The notes beneath the pieces are model-generated. The model did not search any database. It was not told the DNA's origin and saw nothing but the letters and a program-made list of their open reading frames with translations. From Paenacidovorax caeni (GTDB taxonomy: Bacteria; Pseudomonadota; Gammaproteobacteria; Burkholderiales; Burkholderiaceae_C), in contig NZ_CYIG01000005.1 of assembly GCF_001298675.1 (NCBI RefSeq), forward strand, positions 1-64,000: a DNA stretch of 64,000 nucleotides. Reading direction: 5' to 3'. Positions 52,628 through 62,214 of this stretch are shown one piece after another. Each line of letters begins with the position of its first letter. The stretch's first letter is position 1. Position numbers and translations under genes: made by a program.

Positions 52628-54962
52628 GTAGCCGCTCGGGGTTGGCGTCAATTTTTGCCAGCGCGTCGCGCGTGGCGCGTACCGTCAGACCTTCCTCGTC
52701 TTGTGGCACCAGCAGGCCGGCCTGCAGATAGGCACCCAGGCGGCGCAACTGGATCAGGTAGCAGGAGCCATCAATGGCGGCGAACAGGTGCAGTCGCTTG
52801 CGCTCGCTGCGCCACGCGTATTGCACCTGTGCGGAAGCACCGTTGTGGTCCAGCTGGTACCAGGCGCCCAAGGGCAGCTCCTGGGCCCAGGCCACCATGT
52901 CTTCCTGAACCGGTGCCCCGGTATCGGCAATCACCTGGATGGCCGATGCGTCGATGCCCAGCATCATCTCGATGTTGTCGTTCGACAGCGGCATGTCCCC
53001 CAGCGTGGCGTCGCCAATAAAGTCTTCTAGGTTGGCCAAGCGCTTGGCCATGGCGTCGATGTGTGCCTGTGGAATGGCGGCGGTCTTTGCCAGGAAGGCT
53101 TCAGCCAGTGTGTCGGTCAGTGCCTTGATCTGCGCATCCTGGGCCTCGCCCTCGACGCCGAGCAGCGCCAGCCCCTGGCGCAGGCGTTGCAGCAGTCCCG
53201 GCAGGCTCTGGATCACCTGGGCGCGGTCGCTGCGATGGGGTTTGGCGCTGGCCGCCCACACCAAGTCTGCGGCCGTGTGTTTGTAAGCCAGCGTGTCCGC
53301 GTGCTGGGCGCCGTCACGCACTGCGGACAGGGCCAGCACCTCGGCCCAGGTCTTGAACAGAAACTCACGGATTTCATCCCGCACCGGCATGTCTTTCAAC
53401 AGGGTGCGCAGCTCAATGGTGTACTGGATTGCCAGCGTCTCGCGCTGTTCCACCTGCTGTGCCACGCTGACCAACTTCGCCGTGGCCTGCCCCTCGGTCA
53501 GGAATTTGGACAGGAACTTCTCAAACTCGTCATAGACGAGCTGGAACACGCGCCGCCCAGTTTCCGGGTATTGCTCGATCACCTGCACGATACGCCGTAC
53601 TTCGGCTTCAAGCGCATTGCCGTTGATGGAAGAGGCATCGAACCCCATCACGCAGGCACCCATGCGGTCAATGAGGCGCCGCGCCGGGTGGTCGAGGTTG
53701 CTGAAGAATTCAGGCTCCGCCAGCGCCACGCGCAACACCGGGACCTGTAGGCGCGCGAACCAGACACGCACGGCGGAAGGAATGCGGTCTTCCGTCAGGA
53801 TGCTCTGGAACATCAACGCAACCACCTCGATGATGGCTTTCTCGCTCGCGGTAGCGGCCTTTTTCTTGAGTTCGGTCGACTGTTCGCGCACCTGGCCTAC
53901 GAGCTGAACCACGGCCACCGGGCCAGCATCGGGCGCCATCGCGCCCAGGTTGCTATAGAAGGTGCTGGCCTGTACGCGCTGGGCGGCCAGCGCCTGGGTC
54001 AGAGCCTGCGTGGCGGGCGGGGCCTGCACCATGTCGTAGCCGGTGACCGGCTGAACCAGCAGGCGCCTCAGCTGGGTCATCACGTTCTGGGCGCGCTGGC
54101 GTGCGCGCACCAGTGGCGCTGCCCCCATGCCCATGCCTGCCATGGGCATGCCGGGGCCGTGTGGGGCGTAGCCAGAGTGGGGGCGCAGGTGTGGCGCAAC
54201 GCCCGCATGCGCGAGCGCCTGGGCCGTCATGCCGCTGGTGCTGCCCTGGCCTGTGTCCAGGCCGCCTGCCATGCTGCTGCCGGTGGACGGGCCGGAGCCA
54301 GAGGGCGACGCCGCCCGGCGCACCCGTGCGCGCAGGTCGGTCTGCACCACCACGCCCCGTTCGTCGTACAGCGTATTCAGCGCCTGGTACTGAGATTGCA
54401 GCAGCTCGGCCACAGCGCGTTGCAAGGGATCGAGCACGGCCTGCAGGTCCGCGCGCAGCAGCTTGGAGCCTACCCACTGCTCGACCAGCAACTGGCAGCA
54501 GGCTTCCGGGCGCAGGATGTCCTGGCTGGAGAGTTCCTGGCCTTCGAGCTGCTGGGTGCGTTCGCGTACCGGATCGAAAACGCTGCCCACGGACTCCATC
54601 ACGGCGAGTGCCATGCGGGAGGCAACGATCTTGTTCTCCACCACGTCGTCGTCCACCAAAGCCAGGGTCAGTTCTGGCCCGCTGGCCAGCGTCTGCCCCA
54701 TGGGGGCAGCGGGCGCGTTCAGCGCCTTTTGCCATGCACCCGCCACGGCGCGGGCCCAGGCCTGGCGCTGGTCACGGTAGCGCTGCCAGGTATCGCGCCG
54801 GTCTTGCATCTCGCGCGTCGAGCCGGTCTGGGCAATGAGCGCGTCGAGGAATGCCAGCAGGCTCTTGTCGAGCTGCGGAATCCCGCCGCACAGCCCTTGG
54901 ACAAAGCGCTGGCGCGCCAACGTGGCCAGCGGGTGTGAGGGCGGGTTCGGAGGGAGCGGCAT
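52620..54962 (-). CDS. DUF1631-family protein, function unknown
   Basis: This large cytoplasmic protein of 780 aa is recognisable as DUF1631 by its opening (ARQRFVQGLCGGIPQLDKSL), the motif FFSNLDHPARRLIDRMG near 430, and its overall length. It is mostly helical with no membrane segment or catalytic motif that I can name. A low-complexity Gly/Met/Ala region (SGPSTGSSMAGGLD, GPGMPMAGMGMG, about 222-285) looks like a flexible linker. The last 120 residues (WAQELPLGAWYQL, VQYAWRSERKRLHLFA) form a conserved C-terminal piece that resembles a PilZ-like fold, a suggestion only. It lies downstream of yajC-secD-secF on the same strand and may be in that transcript (26 bp gap). Confidence 0.78.
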   Translation of the reverse strand: MPLPPNPPSHPLATLARQRFVQGLCGGIPQLDKSLLAFLDALIAQTGSTREMQDRRDTWQRYRDQRQAWARAVAGAWQKALNAPAAPMGQTLASGPELTLALVDDDVVENKIVASRMALAVMESVGSVFDPVRERTQQLEGQELSSQDILRPEACCQLLVEQWVGSKLLRADLQAVLDPLQRAVAELLQSQYQALNTLYDERGVVVQTDLRARVRRAASPSGSGPSTGSSMAGGLDTGQGSTSGMTAQALAHAGVAPHLRPHSGYAPHGPGMPMAGMGMGAAPLVRARQRAQNVMTQLRRLLVQPVTGYDMVQAPPATQALTQALAAQRVQASTFYSNLGAMAPDAGPVAVVQLVGQVREQSTELKKKAATASEKAIIEVVALMFQSILTEDRIPSAVRVWFARLQVPVLRVALAEPEFFSNLDHPARRLIDRMGACVMGFDASSINGNALEAEVRRIVQVIEQYPETGRRVFQLVYDEFEKFLSKFLTEGQATAKLVSVAQQVEQRETLAIQYTIELRTLLKDMPVRDEIREFLFKTWAEVLALSAVRDGAQHADTLAYKHTAADLVWAASAKPHRSDRAQVIQSLPGLLQRLRQGLALLGVEGEAQDAQIKALTDTLAEAFLAKTAAIPQAHIDAMAKRLANLEDFIGDATLGDMPLSNDNIEMMLGIDASAIQVIADTGAPVQEDMVAWAQELPLGAWYQLDHNGASAQVQYAWRSERKRLHLFAAIDGSCYLIQLRRLGAYLQAGLLVPQDEEGLTVRATRDALAKIDANPERLLN

Positions 54963-54988
54963 GGCCGGTGATCCTGGCTGTTAATGCA

Positions 54989-55945
54989 TCAGACGACGGC
55001 GCCTGCGTTGGGATCGTTGGGGTCGCCGCCCTCTTCCTTTTTGCCGGTCTTCACCAGATCCTCGCGCTTGACGCCCAGCCACATGGCAATGGCTGCCGCC
55101 ACGAACACCGAGGAGTAGATACCGAACAGGATACCGATGGTCAGCGCCAGCGCGAAATAGTGCAGGCTCGGGCCACCGAAGAAGAACATGGCGAGCACCA
55201 TCGCCTCGGTCGAGGCGTGGGTGATGATGGTGCGGCTCATGGTGGAGGTGATGGCGTGGTCGATCACCTCGGACGTGCTGAGCTTGCGAAACTTGCGGAA
55301 GGCCTCGCGGATACGGTCGAAGATCACCACCGACTCGTTCACCGAGTAGCCCAGCACGGCCAGCACACCCGCCAGCACCGACAGCGAGAACTCCCACTGG
55401 AAGAAGGCGAAGAAGCCCAGGATGATGACCACGTCGTGCAGGTTGGCGATGATGGCCGCGACGCCGAACTTCCACTCGAAGCGCAGCGCCAGGTAGATCA
55501 CGATGCCCAGCACCACCATGCCCAGCGCCATCAGACCGCCGTGCACCAGTTCCTCGCCGACCTGTGGGCCAACGAATTCGGTGCGGCGCAGCTGCACGCT
55601 GTCATCCTGCGCCTTGAGCGCGGCCAGCACCTGCTCGCTTTGCTGGGCCGAGGTCACGCCCTTCTGTACCGGCAGGCGGATCATCACGTCGCGCGAGGTG
55701 CCGAAGTTCTGCACCACCACATCGGAGTAGCCCAGGCCGGCCACCGTCTCGCGCACCTTGCCGACGTCGGCCGTCTGCGTGTAGGCCACTTCCATCACGG
55801 TGCCCCCCGTGAATTCGACCGACAGGTGCAGGCCGCGTGTGACGAGGAAGAACACCGCCAGGGCAAAAGTGATGAAGGACACCGCGTTGAGCACCAACGC
55901 GTACTTCATGAACGGGATGTCTTTTTTGATGCGGAAAAACTCCAT
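54989..55945 (-). CDS. secF: Protein translocase subunit SecF
   Basis: This membrane subunit of SecDF uses proton-motive force to help protein export through SecYEG. The 318 aa protein opens MEFFRIKKDIPFMKYALVLN and has the first periplasmic motif SVEFTGGTVMEV, then GYSVNESVVIFDRIREAFR in the loop of segment 4-5 and six membrane segments. The acidic C-terminal tail (EEGGDPNDPNAG) is normal. It starts 14 bp after secD. Confidence 0.96.
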   Translation of the reverse strand: MEFFRIKKDIPFMKYALVLNAVSFITFALAVFFLVTRGLHLSVEFTGGTVMEVAYTQTADVGKVRETVAGLGYSDVVVQNFGTSRDVMIRLPVQKGVTSAQQSEQVLAALKAQDDSVQLRRTEFVGPQVGEELVHGGLMALGMVVLGIVIYLALRFEWKFGVAAIIANLHDVVIILGFFAFFQWEFSLSVLAGVLAVLGYSVNESVVIFDRIREAFRKFRKLSTSEVIDHAITSTMSRTIITHASTEAMVLAMFFFGGPSLHYFALALTIGILFGIYSSVFVAAAIAMWLGVKREDLVKTGKKEEGGDPNDPNAGAVV

Positions 55946-55959
55946 GGCTTTCCCCTTCT

Positions 55960-57861
55960 TCAGTTATTGCTGCCGCGTGCAGCCACGGAACGCAGCTCGG
56001 AGGTGTCCTCAGGCTTCCACACCTGGCCGATGGCCACGCTCTTGAGCTTCTTGCGGCGGCCATACCAGAGGTTGACCAGCCCGCGCGAGAAGAACACGGC
56101 CGAGAACATGCTGGTGAGGATGCCGATGCAGTGCACCACGGCGAAGCCGCGCACCGGGCCGGAGCCGAAGGCCAGCAGCGCCAAACCGGCGATCAGCGTG
56201 GTCACGTTCGAGTCCAGGATGGTGGCCCAGGCGCGCTCGTAGCCGGCGGCAATCGCCGCCTGCGGCGTCACGCCGGCACGCAGCTCCTCGCGGATGCGTT
56301 CGTTGATGAGCACGTTCGAGTCGATGGCCACCCCCAGCGCTAGTGCCATGGCGGCAATGCCGGGCAGCGTCAGCGTGGCCTGCAGCATCGACAGGATGGC
56401 GATCAGCATCAGCACGTTGACCGACAGCGCGATGGTGGAGAACACGCCGAACAGCATGTAGTACACGCACATGAACGCAGCGATCGCCACCATGCCCCAG
56501 ACCACCGAGTTGATACCGCGCGCGATGTTGTCGGCGCCCAGGCTCGGGCCAATGGTGTATTCCTCGATGATCTCCATCGGCGCCGCGAGCGACCCGGCGC
56601 GCAGCAGCAGCGCTGTGTCGTTGGCTTCCACGGTGGTCATGCGGCCCGAGATTTGCACGCGACCGCCGCCAATCTCGGAGCGGATCACCGGCGCGGTGAC
56701 GACCTCGCCCTTGCCCTTCTCGAACAGCACGATGGCCATGCGCTTGCCGACGTTCTCGCGCGTAATGTCCTTGAAGATGCGCGAGCCCTTGGCGTCGAGC
56801 ACCAGGTTCACGGTCGGCTCCTGCGTCTGGCCATCGAAGCCAGGCTGGGCATCGGTGAGGTTCTCGCCCGTCAGCACCACCTGCTTCTTCACGATCACGG
56901 CCATGCCGTTGCGGTCGAGGTATTTTTCGTCGCCGAACGGCACCGGGCCGCTGCCCAGCTCGGCGGCGCGCGCTTCGGTGGATTCGTCCACCATGCGCAC
57001 TTCCAGCGTGGCCGTGCGGCCCAGGATGTCCTTGGCCTTGGCCGTGTCCTGCACGCCGGGCAGCTGCACCACGATGCGGTCCAGCCCCTGCTGCTGGATC
57101 ACCGGCTCGGCCACGCCCAGCTCGTTGATCCGGTTGTGCAGCGTGACCATGTTCTGCTTCAGCGCCTGCTCCTGCACCTTGCGCAGGGCCTCGGGCTTGA
57201 TGGTGGCGCGCAGCTTGAAGCCGTCGCCATCCGGGCCGGTGGTGGCTACCAGGTCGGGGAACTGGTCGGCCACCAGGTTGCGTGCGGCCGTCAGCGTGGC
57301 CTCGTCGCGCACCTTGATTTCTACGGACTGGCCGTCGCGGCTGATGCCGCCGTGGCGGATGTTCTTCTCGCGCAGGCTGGTGCGCAGGTCGCCGGCGAAG
57401 GACTCGGCCTTCTTGGTCAGCGCCGCTTGCATGTCCACCTGCAGCATGAAGTGCACGCCGCCACGCAAATCCAGGCCCAGGAACATGGGCTGCGCGTGCA
57501 GGGCCTTGAGCCAGGCGGGCGAGCGCGAGACCAAGCCCAGCGCAATGATGTAAGGCGGGTCGCTGGCGTCGGGCACCAGGGCCTTCTGCAGCACGTCCTT
57601 GGCTTTGAGCTGGGTGTCGGGCGTGTCGAAGCGTGCGCGCACCGAGTTGCCGTCGAAGCTCACGCTGTCGGGCGTCACGCCCGCCGCCTTGAGCGCCTCT
57701 TCCACGCGGGCCTGGACGGCGGTATCGACCTTGATGGTGGCCTTGGCCGACGAGACCTGCACGGCAGGTGCCTCGCCGAAGAAATTGGGCAGGGTGTACA
57801 GCGCACCCACCAGCAGCGCGATGACCAGGATCGCGTACTTCCAGACCGGATAACGGTTCAT
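55960..57861 (-). CDS. secD: Protein translocase subunit SecD
   Basis: This partner of SecF has 633 aa. The N-terminal membrane segment is KYAILVIALLVGALYTLPNFF. A large periplasmic region starts with LGLDLRGGVHFMLQVD (the D1 motif) and GLDRIVVQLPGVQDTAKAKD. Five more segments follow, with ALGVAIDSNVLINERIREE (segment 4, proton-path Asp) and a GSGPVRGFA stretch. Length is standard for the separate SecD form. Gene order yajC-secD-secF is the usual one, but the tgt gene that commonly precedes yajC is replaced here by a keto-acid oxidoreductase gene. Confidence 0.97.
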   Translation of the reverse strand: MNRYPVWKYAILVIALLVGALYTLPNFFGEAPAVQVSSAKATIKVDTAVQARVEEALKAAGVTPDSVSFDGNSVRARFDTPDTQLKAKDVLQKALVPDASDPPYIIALGLVSRSPAWLKALHAQPMFLGLDLRGGVHFMLQVDMQAALTKKAESFAGDLRTSLREKNIRHGGISRDGQSVEIKVRDEATLTAARNLVADQFPDLVATTGPDGDGFKLRATIKPEALRKVQEQALKQNMVTLHNRINELGVAEPVIQQQGLDRIVVQLPGVQDTAKAKDILGRTATLEVRMVDESTEARAAELGSGPVPFGDEKYLDRNGMAVIVKKQVVLTGENLTDAQPGFDGQTQEPTVNLVLDAKGSRIFKDITRENVGKRMAIVLFEKGKGEVVTAPVIRSEIGGGRVQISGRMTTVEANDTALLLRAGSLAAPMEIIEEYTIGPSLGADNIARGINSVVWGMVAIAAFMCVYYMLFGVFSTIALSVNVLMLIAILSMLQATLTLPGIAAMALALGVAIDSNVLINERIREELRAGVTPQAAIAAGYERAWATILDSNVTTLIAGLALLAFGSGPVRGFAVVHCIGILTSMFSAVFFSRGLVNLWYGRRKKLKSVAIGQVWKPEDTSELRSVAARGSNN

Positions 57862-57942
57862 GATGGCGCTCTTAGCTCACTGGAAACAGTGTGGTGGAGG
57901 CAGCCGCCTGCGCGCCCTGCCCCCGGGTCAACAAAACGGCGA

Positions 57943-58278
57943 TTACTTGATCGTGCCCTTGGGCAGCACCTGCGCCACGGCGCTGCGCTGGATCTGCACT
58001 TCCACGCCCTGGGCGATCTGGATGTACAGCACACCCTCGGACAGGCGCGTCACCGTGCCCAGGATGCCACCGGCCGTAGCCACTTCGTCGCCCTTGGAGA
58101 GGGCATCGATCATGGCGCGGTGTTCCTTCTGGCGCTTCATCTGCGGACGGATCATGACGAAGTACAGCACCACGAACATCAGCACCAGTGGCAGCATGCC
58201 CGTGAGCTGGGACATCATGTCGCCGCCACCGGCAGCGGCTGCGGGCGCGGTCTGTGCAAAGGCAGAAGAAATAAACAC
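57943..58278 (-). CDS. yajC: Preprotein translocase subunit YajC
   Basis: This small single-span membrane protein associates with SecDF. The 111 aa protein opens MFISSAFAQTAPAAAAGGG, then a hydrophobic segment MLPLVLMFVVLYFVMIRPQ that ends in the family motif RPQMKRQKEH, followed by a small SH3-like domain (GDEVATAGGILGTV, VYIQIAQGVEVQIQ). It lies 81 bp upstream of secD. It is the first gene of the sec operon in this window. Confidence 0.95.
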   Translation of the reverse strand: MFISSAFAQTAPAAAAGGGDMMSQLTGMLPLVLMFVVLYFVMIRPQMKRQKEHRAMIDALSKGDEVATAGGILGTVTRLSEGVLYIQIAQGVEVQIQRSAVAQVLPKGTIK

Positions 58279-58421
58279 GGGGATAACTCCACAACGGATG
58301 TGTAAGACAAAAAGGGCTTGCCCCAGACCAAGGGCGGGGCAGGGTAACAGAGCATTGTATGCGGCACCAGTTCCCCGGCCCCTGCGCTCCGGGGTAACTC
58401 CGGGGGGATTTATTTTTAAGC

Positions 58422-58470
58422 AAAAAGAGCTTCCAGCGCATGACAGGCAAGCGCTGGAAGCTCTTTTTTT
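58422..58470. terminator. Perfect hairpin made from two repeat arms, bidirectional terminator
   Basis: AAAAAGAGCTTCCAGCGC (58422-58439) is the exact reverse complement of GCGCTGGAAGCTCTTTTT (58451-58468), an 18-bp stem around an 11-nt loop, with T residues to 58470. It carries the AGCGCTGGAAGCT core of the repeat family. It lies between the oxidoreductase stop and the yajC promoter region and should stop transcription from the oxidoreductase gene. Confidence 0.9.
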
Positions 58471-58482
58471 AATAGCAATCGG

Positions 58483-61400
58483 TCAGGCCGAGGCGCGGCT
58501 GTCCTGGCGCCATTGCTGCATCAGGCGCTCCCACTGCGCGCGCGCGGCCTTCAGGTGGCGCTCCTTCACGTGGCCAAAACCGCGGATGTCTTCGGGAATG
58601 CGGGCGATCTGCACTGCCAGCGCCAGATTGCTGGCGTTCAGACCCGCCAGCAGCTCTTCGATGCAGGCGCGGTACTCGGTGATCAGCGCACGCTCGGTGC
58701 GTCGCTCCTCGGTCTTGCCGAAAATGTCCAGCGCGCCGCCACGCAGGCCCTTCAGGCGTGCGAGCCAGGTGAAGGTCGTGCGCATCCACGGGCCGTAGGG
58801 CTTCTTGACCAGTTCGCCCTTGTCGTTGCGCTGGGCGGTCAGGGGTGGGGCCATGTGGTGCACCACGCGGTAGTCGCCCTCGAACATGTCGGCCAGCTTT
58901 TGCGTGAAGGCCGGGTCGGTGTGCAGGCGGGCCACCTCGTACTCGTCCTTGTAGGCCATGAGCTTGAACAGGTAGCGCGCCACGGCCTCGCTCAGGCGCG
59001 TGCCACTGCCCAGGCGGGCTTCAGCGGCCTGCACCTGGTCGACGAAGGCCTTGTACTGCGCGGCGTAGGCACTGTCCTGGTAGCCCGTGAGAAACTCCAC
59101 GCGCTTGGCGACCAGCTCGGCCAGCGCGGGCTTCTTGACGAACTGGATGACCTGCGCGGCCTGGAACAGCGCCTGCACGGCCGCCAGGTCGTGCGCGCAG
59201 CGGCGGCCCCATTCAAACGCGGCCTTGTTGTTTTCCACCTGCACGCCGTTGAGTTCCATGGCGCGCATCAGCGAAGCCAGGGTCAGCGGCACGCGGCCCT
59301 TTTGCCACGCGTAGCCCAGCAGCAGCGGGTTGGTGTAGATGCTGTCGCCCAGCAGTTGCGTGGCCACCTGTTCGGCGTCAAAACTGCCCACGCTGCCATC
59401 GCCCAGCGCGCTGGTGATGGCCGTGTCGCAATGCGCGTCGGGGAACTGCCAGTTGGGGTTGTTCACGAACGACGCGGTGGGCGTGCGGTGCGTGTTCAGC
59501 GCCACAAAGGTGCGGCCCGGTTGCAGCACGGCCAGCGTGGCCTTGTTGGCGGCCACGATGGCGTCGCAGCCAATCACCAGGTCGGCCTTGGCGGTATCGA
59601 CCTTGGTGGTGTAGATGGCATCGGGCCGGTTGGCAATCTGGATGTGGCTCCAGGTGGCTCCGCCCTTCTGGGCCAGGCCTGCGGCGTCTTGCGTGATGAC
59701 GCCCTTGCCTTCCAGGTGGGCGGCCATGCCCAGCAGCGAGCCAATGGTGATAACCCCCGTGCCGCCCACGCCCGCCACCACGATGCCCCAGGCCACATCA
59801 GCCACGGGCAGCACGGGTTCGGGGATGTTGGGCAGGGCCGAGAGGTCGCCCTTCTTGTCTTTCTTGGGCTTCTTGAGCTGGCCGCCTTCCACCGTGACGA
59901 AGCTGGGGCAGAAGCCCTTCACGCACGAGTAGTCCTTGTTGCAGGTGCTCTGGTTGATGCGGCGCTTGCGGCCAAATTCGGTCTCCACCGGCTCCACCGA
60001 CAGGCAGTTGGACTGCACCGAGCAGTCGCCGCAGCCCTCGCACACCAGCTCGTTGATGACCACGGTCTTGTCGGGCGTGGCAAGCTTGCCGCGCTTGCGG
60101 CGGCGGCGCTTTTCGGTGGCGCAGGTCTGGTCGTAGATGATGGCGGTGCAGCCCTTGACCTCGCGGAACTCGCGCTGGATGCGGTCCAGCTCGTCGCGGT
60201 GGTGCACCGTGACGCCCTGGGCCAAGGCCACGCCGTCGTACTTCTGCGGCTCGTCCGTCACGATGACCAGCCGGGCCACGCCCTCGGCCTTCAGGCTGTT
60301 CATGATCTGCAGCACCGAGTGGCCCTCGGGCCGTTCGCCCACGGTCTGCCCGCCGGTCATGGCCACGGCGTCGTTGTAGAGCACCTTGTAGGTGATGTTC
60401 ACGCCCGCCGCGATGCTCTGGCGGATGGCCAGCAGCCCGCTGTGGAAGTACGTGCCGTCGCCCAGGTTGGAGAAGATGTGCTCTTCGGTGGTAAAGGGCT
60501 GCTGGCCCACCCAGGTCACGCCCTCGCCACCCATCTGCGTGAAGGTGCTGGTGCGGCGGTCGGGCATCCAGTTGACCATGTAGTGGCAGCCGATGCCGGC
60601 CACGGCACGCGAGCCTTCGGGCACGCGGGTGCTGGTGTTGTGCGGGCAGCCGCTGCAGAACCAGGGCGTGCGGTCGCCGGAAGGGTCCACCTGGGTCTCG
60701 GCCAGCGCGCGTTCACGCGCTTCGATGATGGCCAGGCGGGCGTCCATGCGCTGCACTACGTGCTCGGGCACGCCCAGCTTCTTCAGGCGCTTGGCAATGG
60801 CCTTGGCAATGATGGCGGGCGTCAGGTCGGCCTTGGGGCGCAGCAACCAGTTCTGGCTGGGGTTGGGCATGCTCCACTCGCCACCCGAGTTGTCGCCCGG
60901 CACTTCGTCGAACTTGCCCAGCACGTTGGGGCGCACATCGGCGCGCCAGTTGTACAGCTCTTCCTTGAGCTGGTATTCGATGACCTGGCGCTTTTCCTCC
61001 ACCACCAGAATCTCTTGCAGGCCCTCGGCAAAGTCGCGGGTGATGGTGGCTTCAAGCGGCCACACCACGTTGACCTTGTGCACGCGAATGCCCAGGCTGC
61101 GGCAGGTGTCGTCATCAAGCCCCAGGTCCACCAGGGCCTGGCGCATGTCGTTGTAGGCCTTGCCGCTGGCAATGATGCCGAAGCGGTCTTGTTTGCCTTC
61201 GATGACGTTGTAGTTGAGCTTGTTGGCGCGGATGTACGCCAGGGCGGCATACCACTTGTAGTCCATCAGGCGCGCTTCCTGCTCCAGCGGCGCGTCGGGC
61301 CAGCGGATGTGCAGGCCGCCGGGCGGCATGGCGAAGTCCTCGGGCAGGACGATCTTCACGCGGTCCGGGTCCACGCTGATGCTGCTGGACGACTCCACCA

Positions 61401-62046
61401 CTTCCTGGATGGTCTTCATGCCCGACCACACACCCGAGAAGCGGCTCATGGCAAAGGCGTGCAGGCCCATGTCCAGAATGTCCTGCACGCTGCTGGGGAA
61501 GAACACTGGCGTGCCGCAGGCCTTGAAAATGTGGTCGCTCTGGTGCGCGGCCGTGCTGCTCTTGCTGATGTGGTCGTCGCCCGCAATGGCGATCACGCCG
61601 CCGTGCTTTGACGTACCCGCCATGTTGGCGTGCTTGAACACGTCCGCGCAGCGGTCCACGCCCGGGCCCTTGCCGTACCAGATGCCGAACACGCCGTCGT
61701 ATTTTTTCTTCTCGGGGTACAGGTCGAGCTGCTGCGTGCCCCACACGGCGGTGGCGCCCAGCTCCTCGTTCACGCCGGGCTGGAAGACGACGTGGTTCTC
61801 GGCCAGGTGCGTCTTGGCCGCCCACAGCGCCTGGTCGTAGGTGCCCAGCGGGCTGCCGCGGTAGCCGCTGATGAAGCCGGCCGTGTTCAGGCCCGCGGCC
61901 GCATCGCGCTGGCGCTGCAGCATGGGCAGGCGCACCAGGGCCTGCACGCCGCTCATGAAGGCACGGCCTTCGGCCAGGGTGTATTTGTCCTCCAGGGTGA
62001 CAGTCTCTAGGGCTTTGCGGATCGATTCGGGCAAGGGGGCGTTCAT
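58483..62046 (-). CDS. Indolepyruvate:ferredoxin oxidoreductase, fused alpha-gamma subunits
   Basis: This thiamine-diphosphate enzyme oxidatively decarboxylates aryl- or branched-chain 2-oxoacids to acyl-CoA, reducing ferredoxin. The 1187 aa protein joins what are separate IorA and IorB genes in archaea. The N-terminal part has a pyruvate:ferredoxin-oxidoreductase-like domain; CSGCPHNTSTRVPEGS and the TPP-binding GGEGVTWVG, NLGDGTYFHSG, YNDAVAMTGGQ follow. A cysteine-rich insert (CEGCGDCSVQSNC, then STCNKDYSCVKGFCPSF) binds iron-sulfur centres. The C-terminal gamma domain starts at GIVVAGVGGTGVITIGSLLG. Start MNAPLPESI at 62046 has GGAG upstream. A divergent Lrp-type gene suggests amino-acid control. 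Confidence 0.9.
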   Translation of the reverse strand: MNAPLPESIRKALETVTLEDKYTLAEGRAFMSGVQALVRLPMLQRQRDAAAGLNTAGFISGYRGSPLGTYDQALWAAKTHLAENHVVFQPGVNEELGATAVWGTQQLDLYPEKKKYDGVFGIWYGKGPGVDRCADVFKHANMAGTSKHGGVIAIAGDDHISKSSTAAHQSDHIFKACGTPVFFPSSVQDILDMGLHAFAMSRFSGVWSGMKTIQEVVESSSSISVDPDRVKIVLPEDFAMPPGGLHIRWPDAPLEQEARLMDYKWYAALAYIRANKLNYNVIEGKQDRFGIIASGKAYNDMRQALVDLGLDDDTCRSLGIRVHKVNVVWPLEATITRDFAEGLQEILVVEEKRQVIEYQLKEELYNWRADVRPNVLGKFDEVPGDNSGGEWSMPNPSQNWLLRPKADLTPAIIAKAIAKRLKKLGVPEHVVQRMDARLAIIEARERALAETQVDPSGDRTPWFCSGCPHNTSTRVPEGSRAVAGIGCHYMVNWMPDRRTSTFTQMGGEGVTWVGQQPFTTEEHIFSNLGDGTYFHSGLLAIRQSIAAGVNITYKVLYNDAVAMTGGQTVGERPEGHSVLQIMNSLKAEGVARLVIVTDEPQKYDGVALAQGVTVHHRDELDRIQREFREVKGCTAIIYDQTCATEKRRRRKRGKLATPDKTVVINELVCEGCGDCSVQSNCLSVEPVETEFGRKRRINQSTCNKDYSCVKGFCPSFVTVEGGQLKKPKKDKKGDLSALPNIPEPVLPVADVAWGIVVAGVGGTGVITIGSLLGMAAHLEGKGVITQDAAGLAQKGGATWSHIQIANRPDAIYTTKVDTAKADLVIGCDAIVAANKATLAVLQPGRTFVALNTHRTPTASFVNNPNWQFPDAHCDTAITSALGDGSVGSFDAEQVATQLLGDSIYTNPLLLGYAWQKGRVPLTLASLMRAMELNGVQVENNKAAFEWGRRCAHDLAAVQALFQAAQVIQFVKKPALAELVAKRVEFLTGYQDSAYAAQYKAFVDQVQAAEARLGSGTRLSEAVARYLFKLMAYKDEYEVARLHTDPAFTQKLADMFEGDYRVVHHMAPPLTAQRNDKGELVKKPYGPWMRTTFTWLARLKGLRGGALDIFGKTEERRTERALITEYRACIEELLAGLNASNLALAVQIARIPEDIRGFGHVKERHLKAARAQWERLMQQWRQDSRASA

Positions 62047-62184
62047 GGCTGTCTCCGTGGGGGATGGCGACCCTGCCACCGCCTTGTGGGCAGCAGCGGG
62101 CGTTGCAATAGATGGTCTGCGAGCAGTTTAGGCAGGCGTGCCAGATATGTGCTTTCGTTTTTATGCCGTGTTTACCCTTGATTT

Positions 62185-62199
62185 AGAAAGCATCTTTCT
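62185..62199. promoter_or_regulatory. Palindrome in the oxidoreductase/Lrp intergenic region, candidate operator
   Basis: AGAAAGCATCTTTCT is a perfect 6-bp inverted repeat with a 3-bp spacer, 15 bp before the start codon of the Lrp-type gene. Lrp/AsnC proteins often bind such sites in their own promoter and a divergent target's. No expression data support it; the AT-rich setting makes chance palindromes more likely. Confidence 0.4.
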
Positions 62200-62214
62200 T
62201 AGAATTAAAGAAAA

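Noticed and set aside
58513-61611. A 1032-codon open frame antisense to the indolepyruvate oxidoreductase
   Set aside because: Same shadow composition; no ribosome-binding site or homology, while the opposite strand has intact enzyme motifs.
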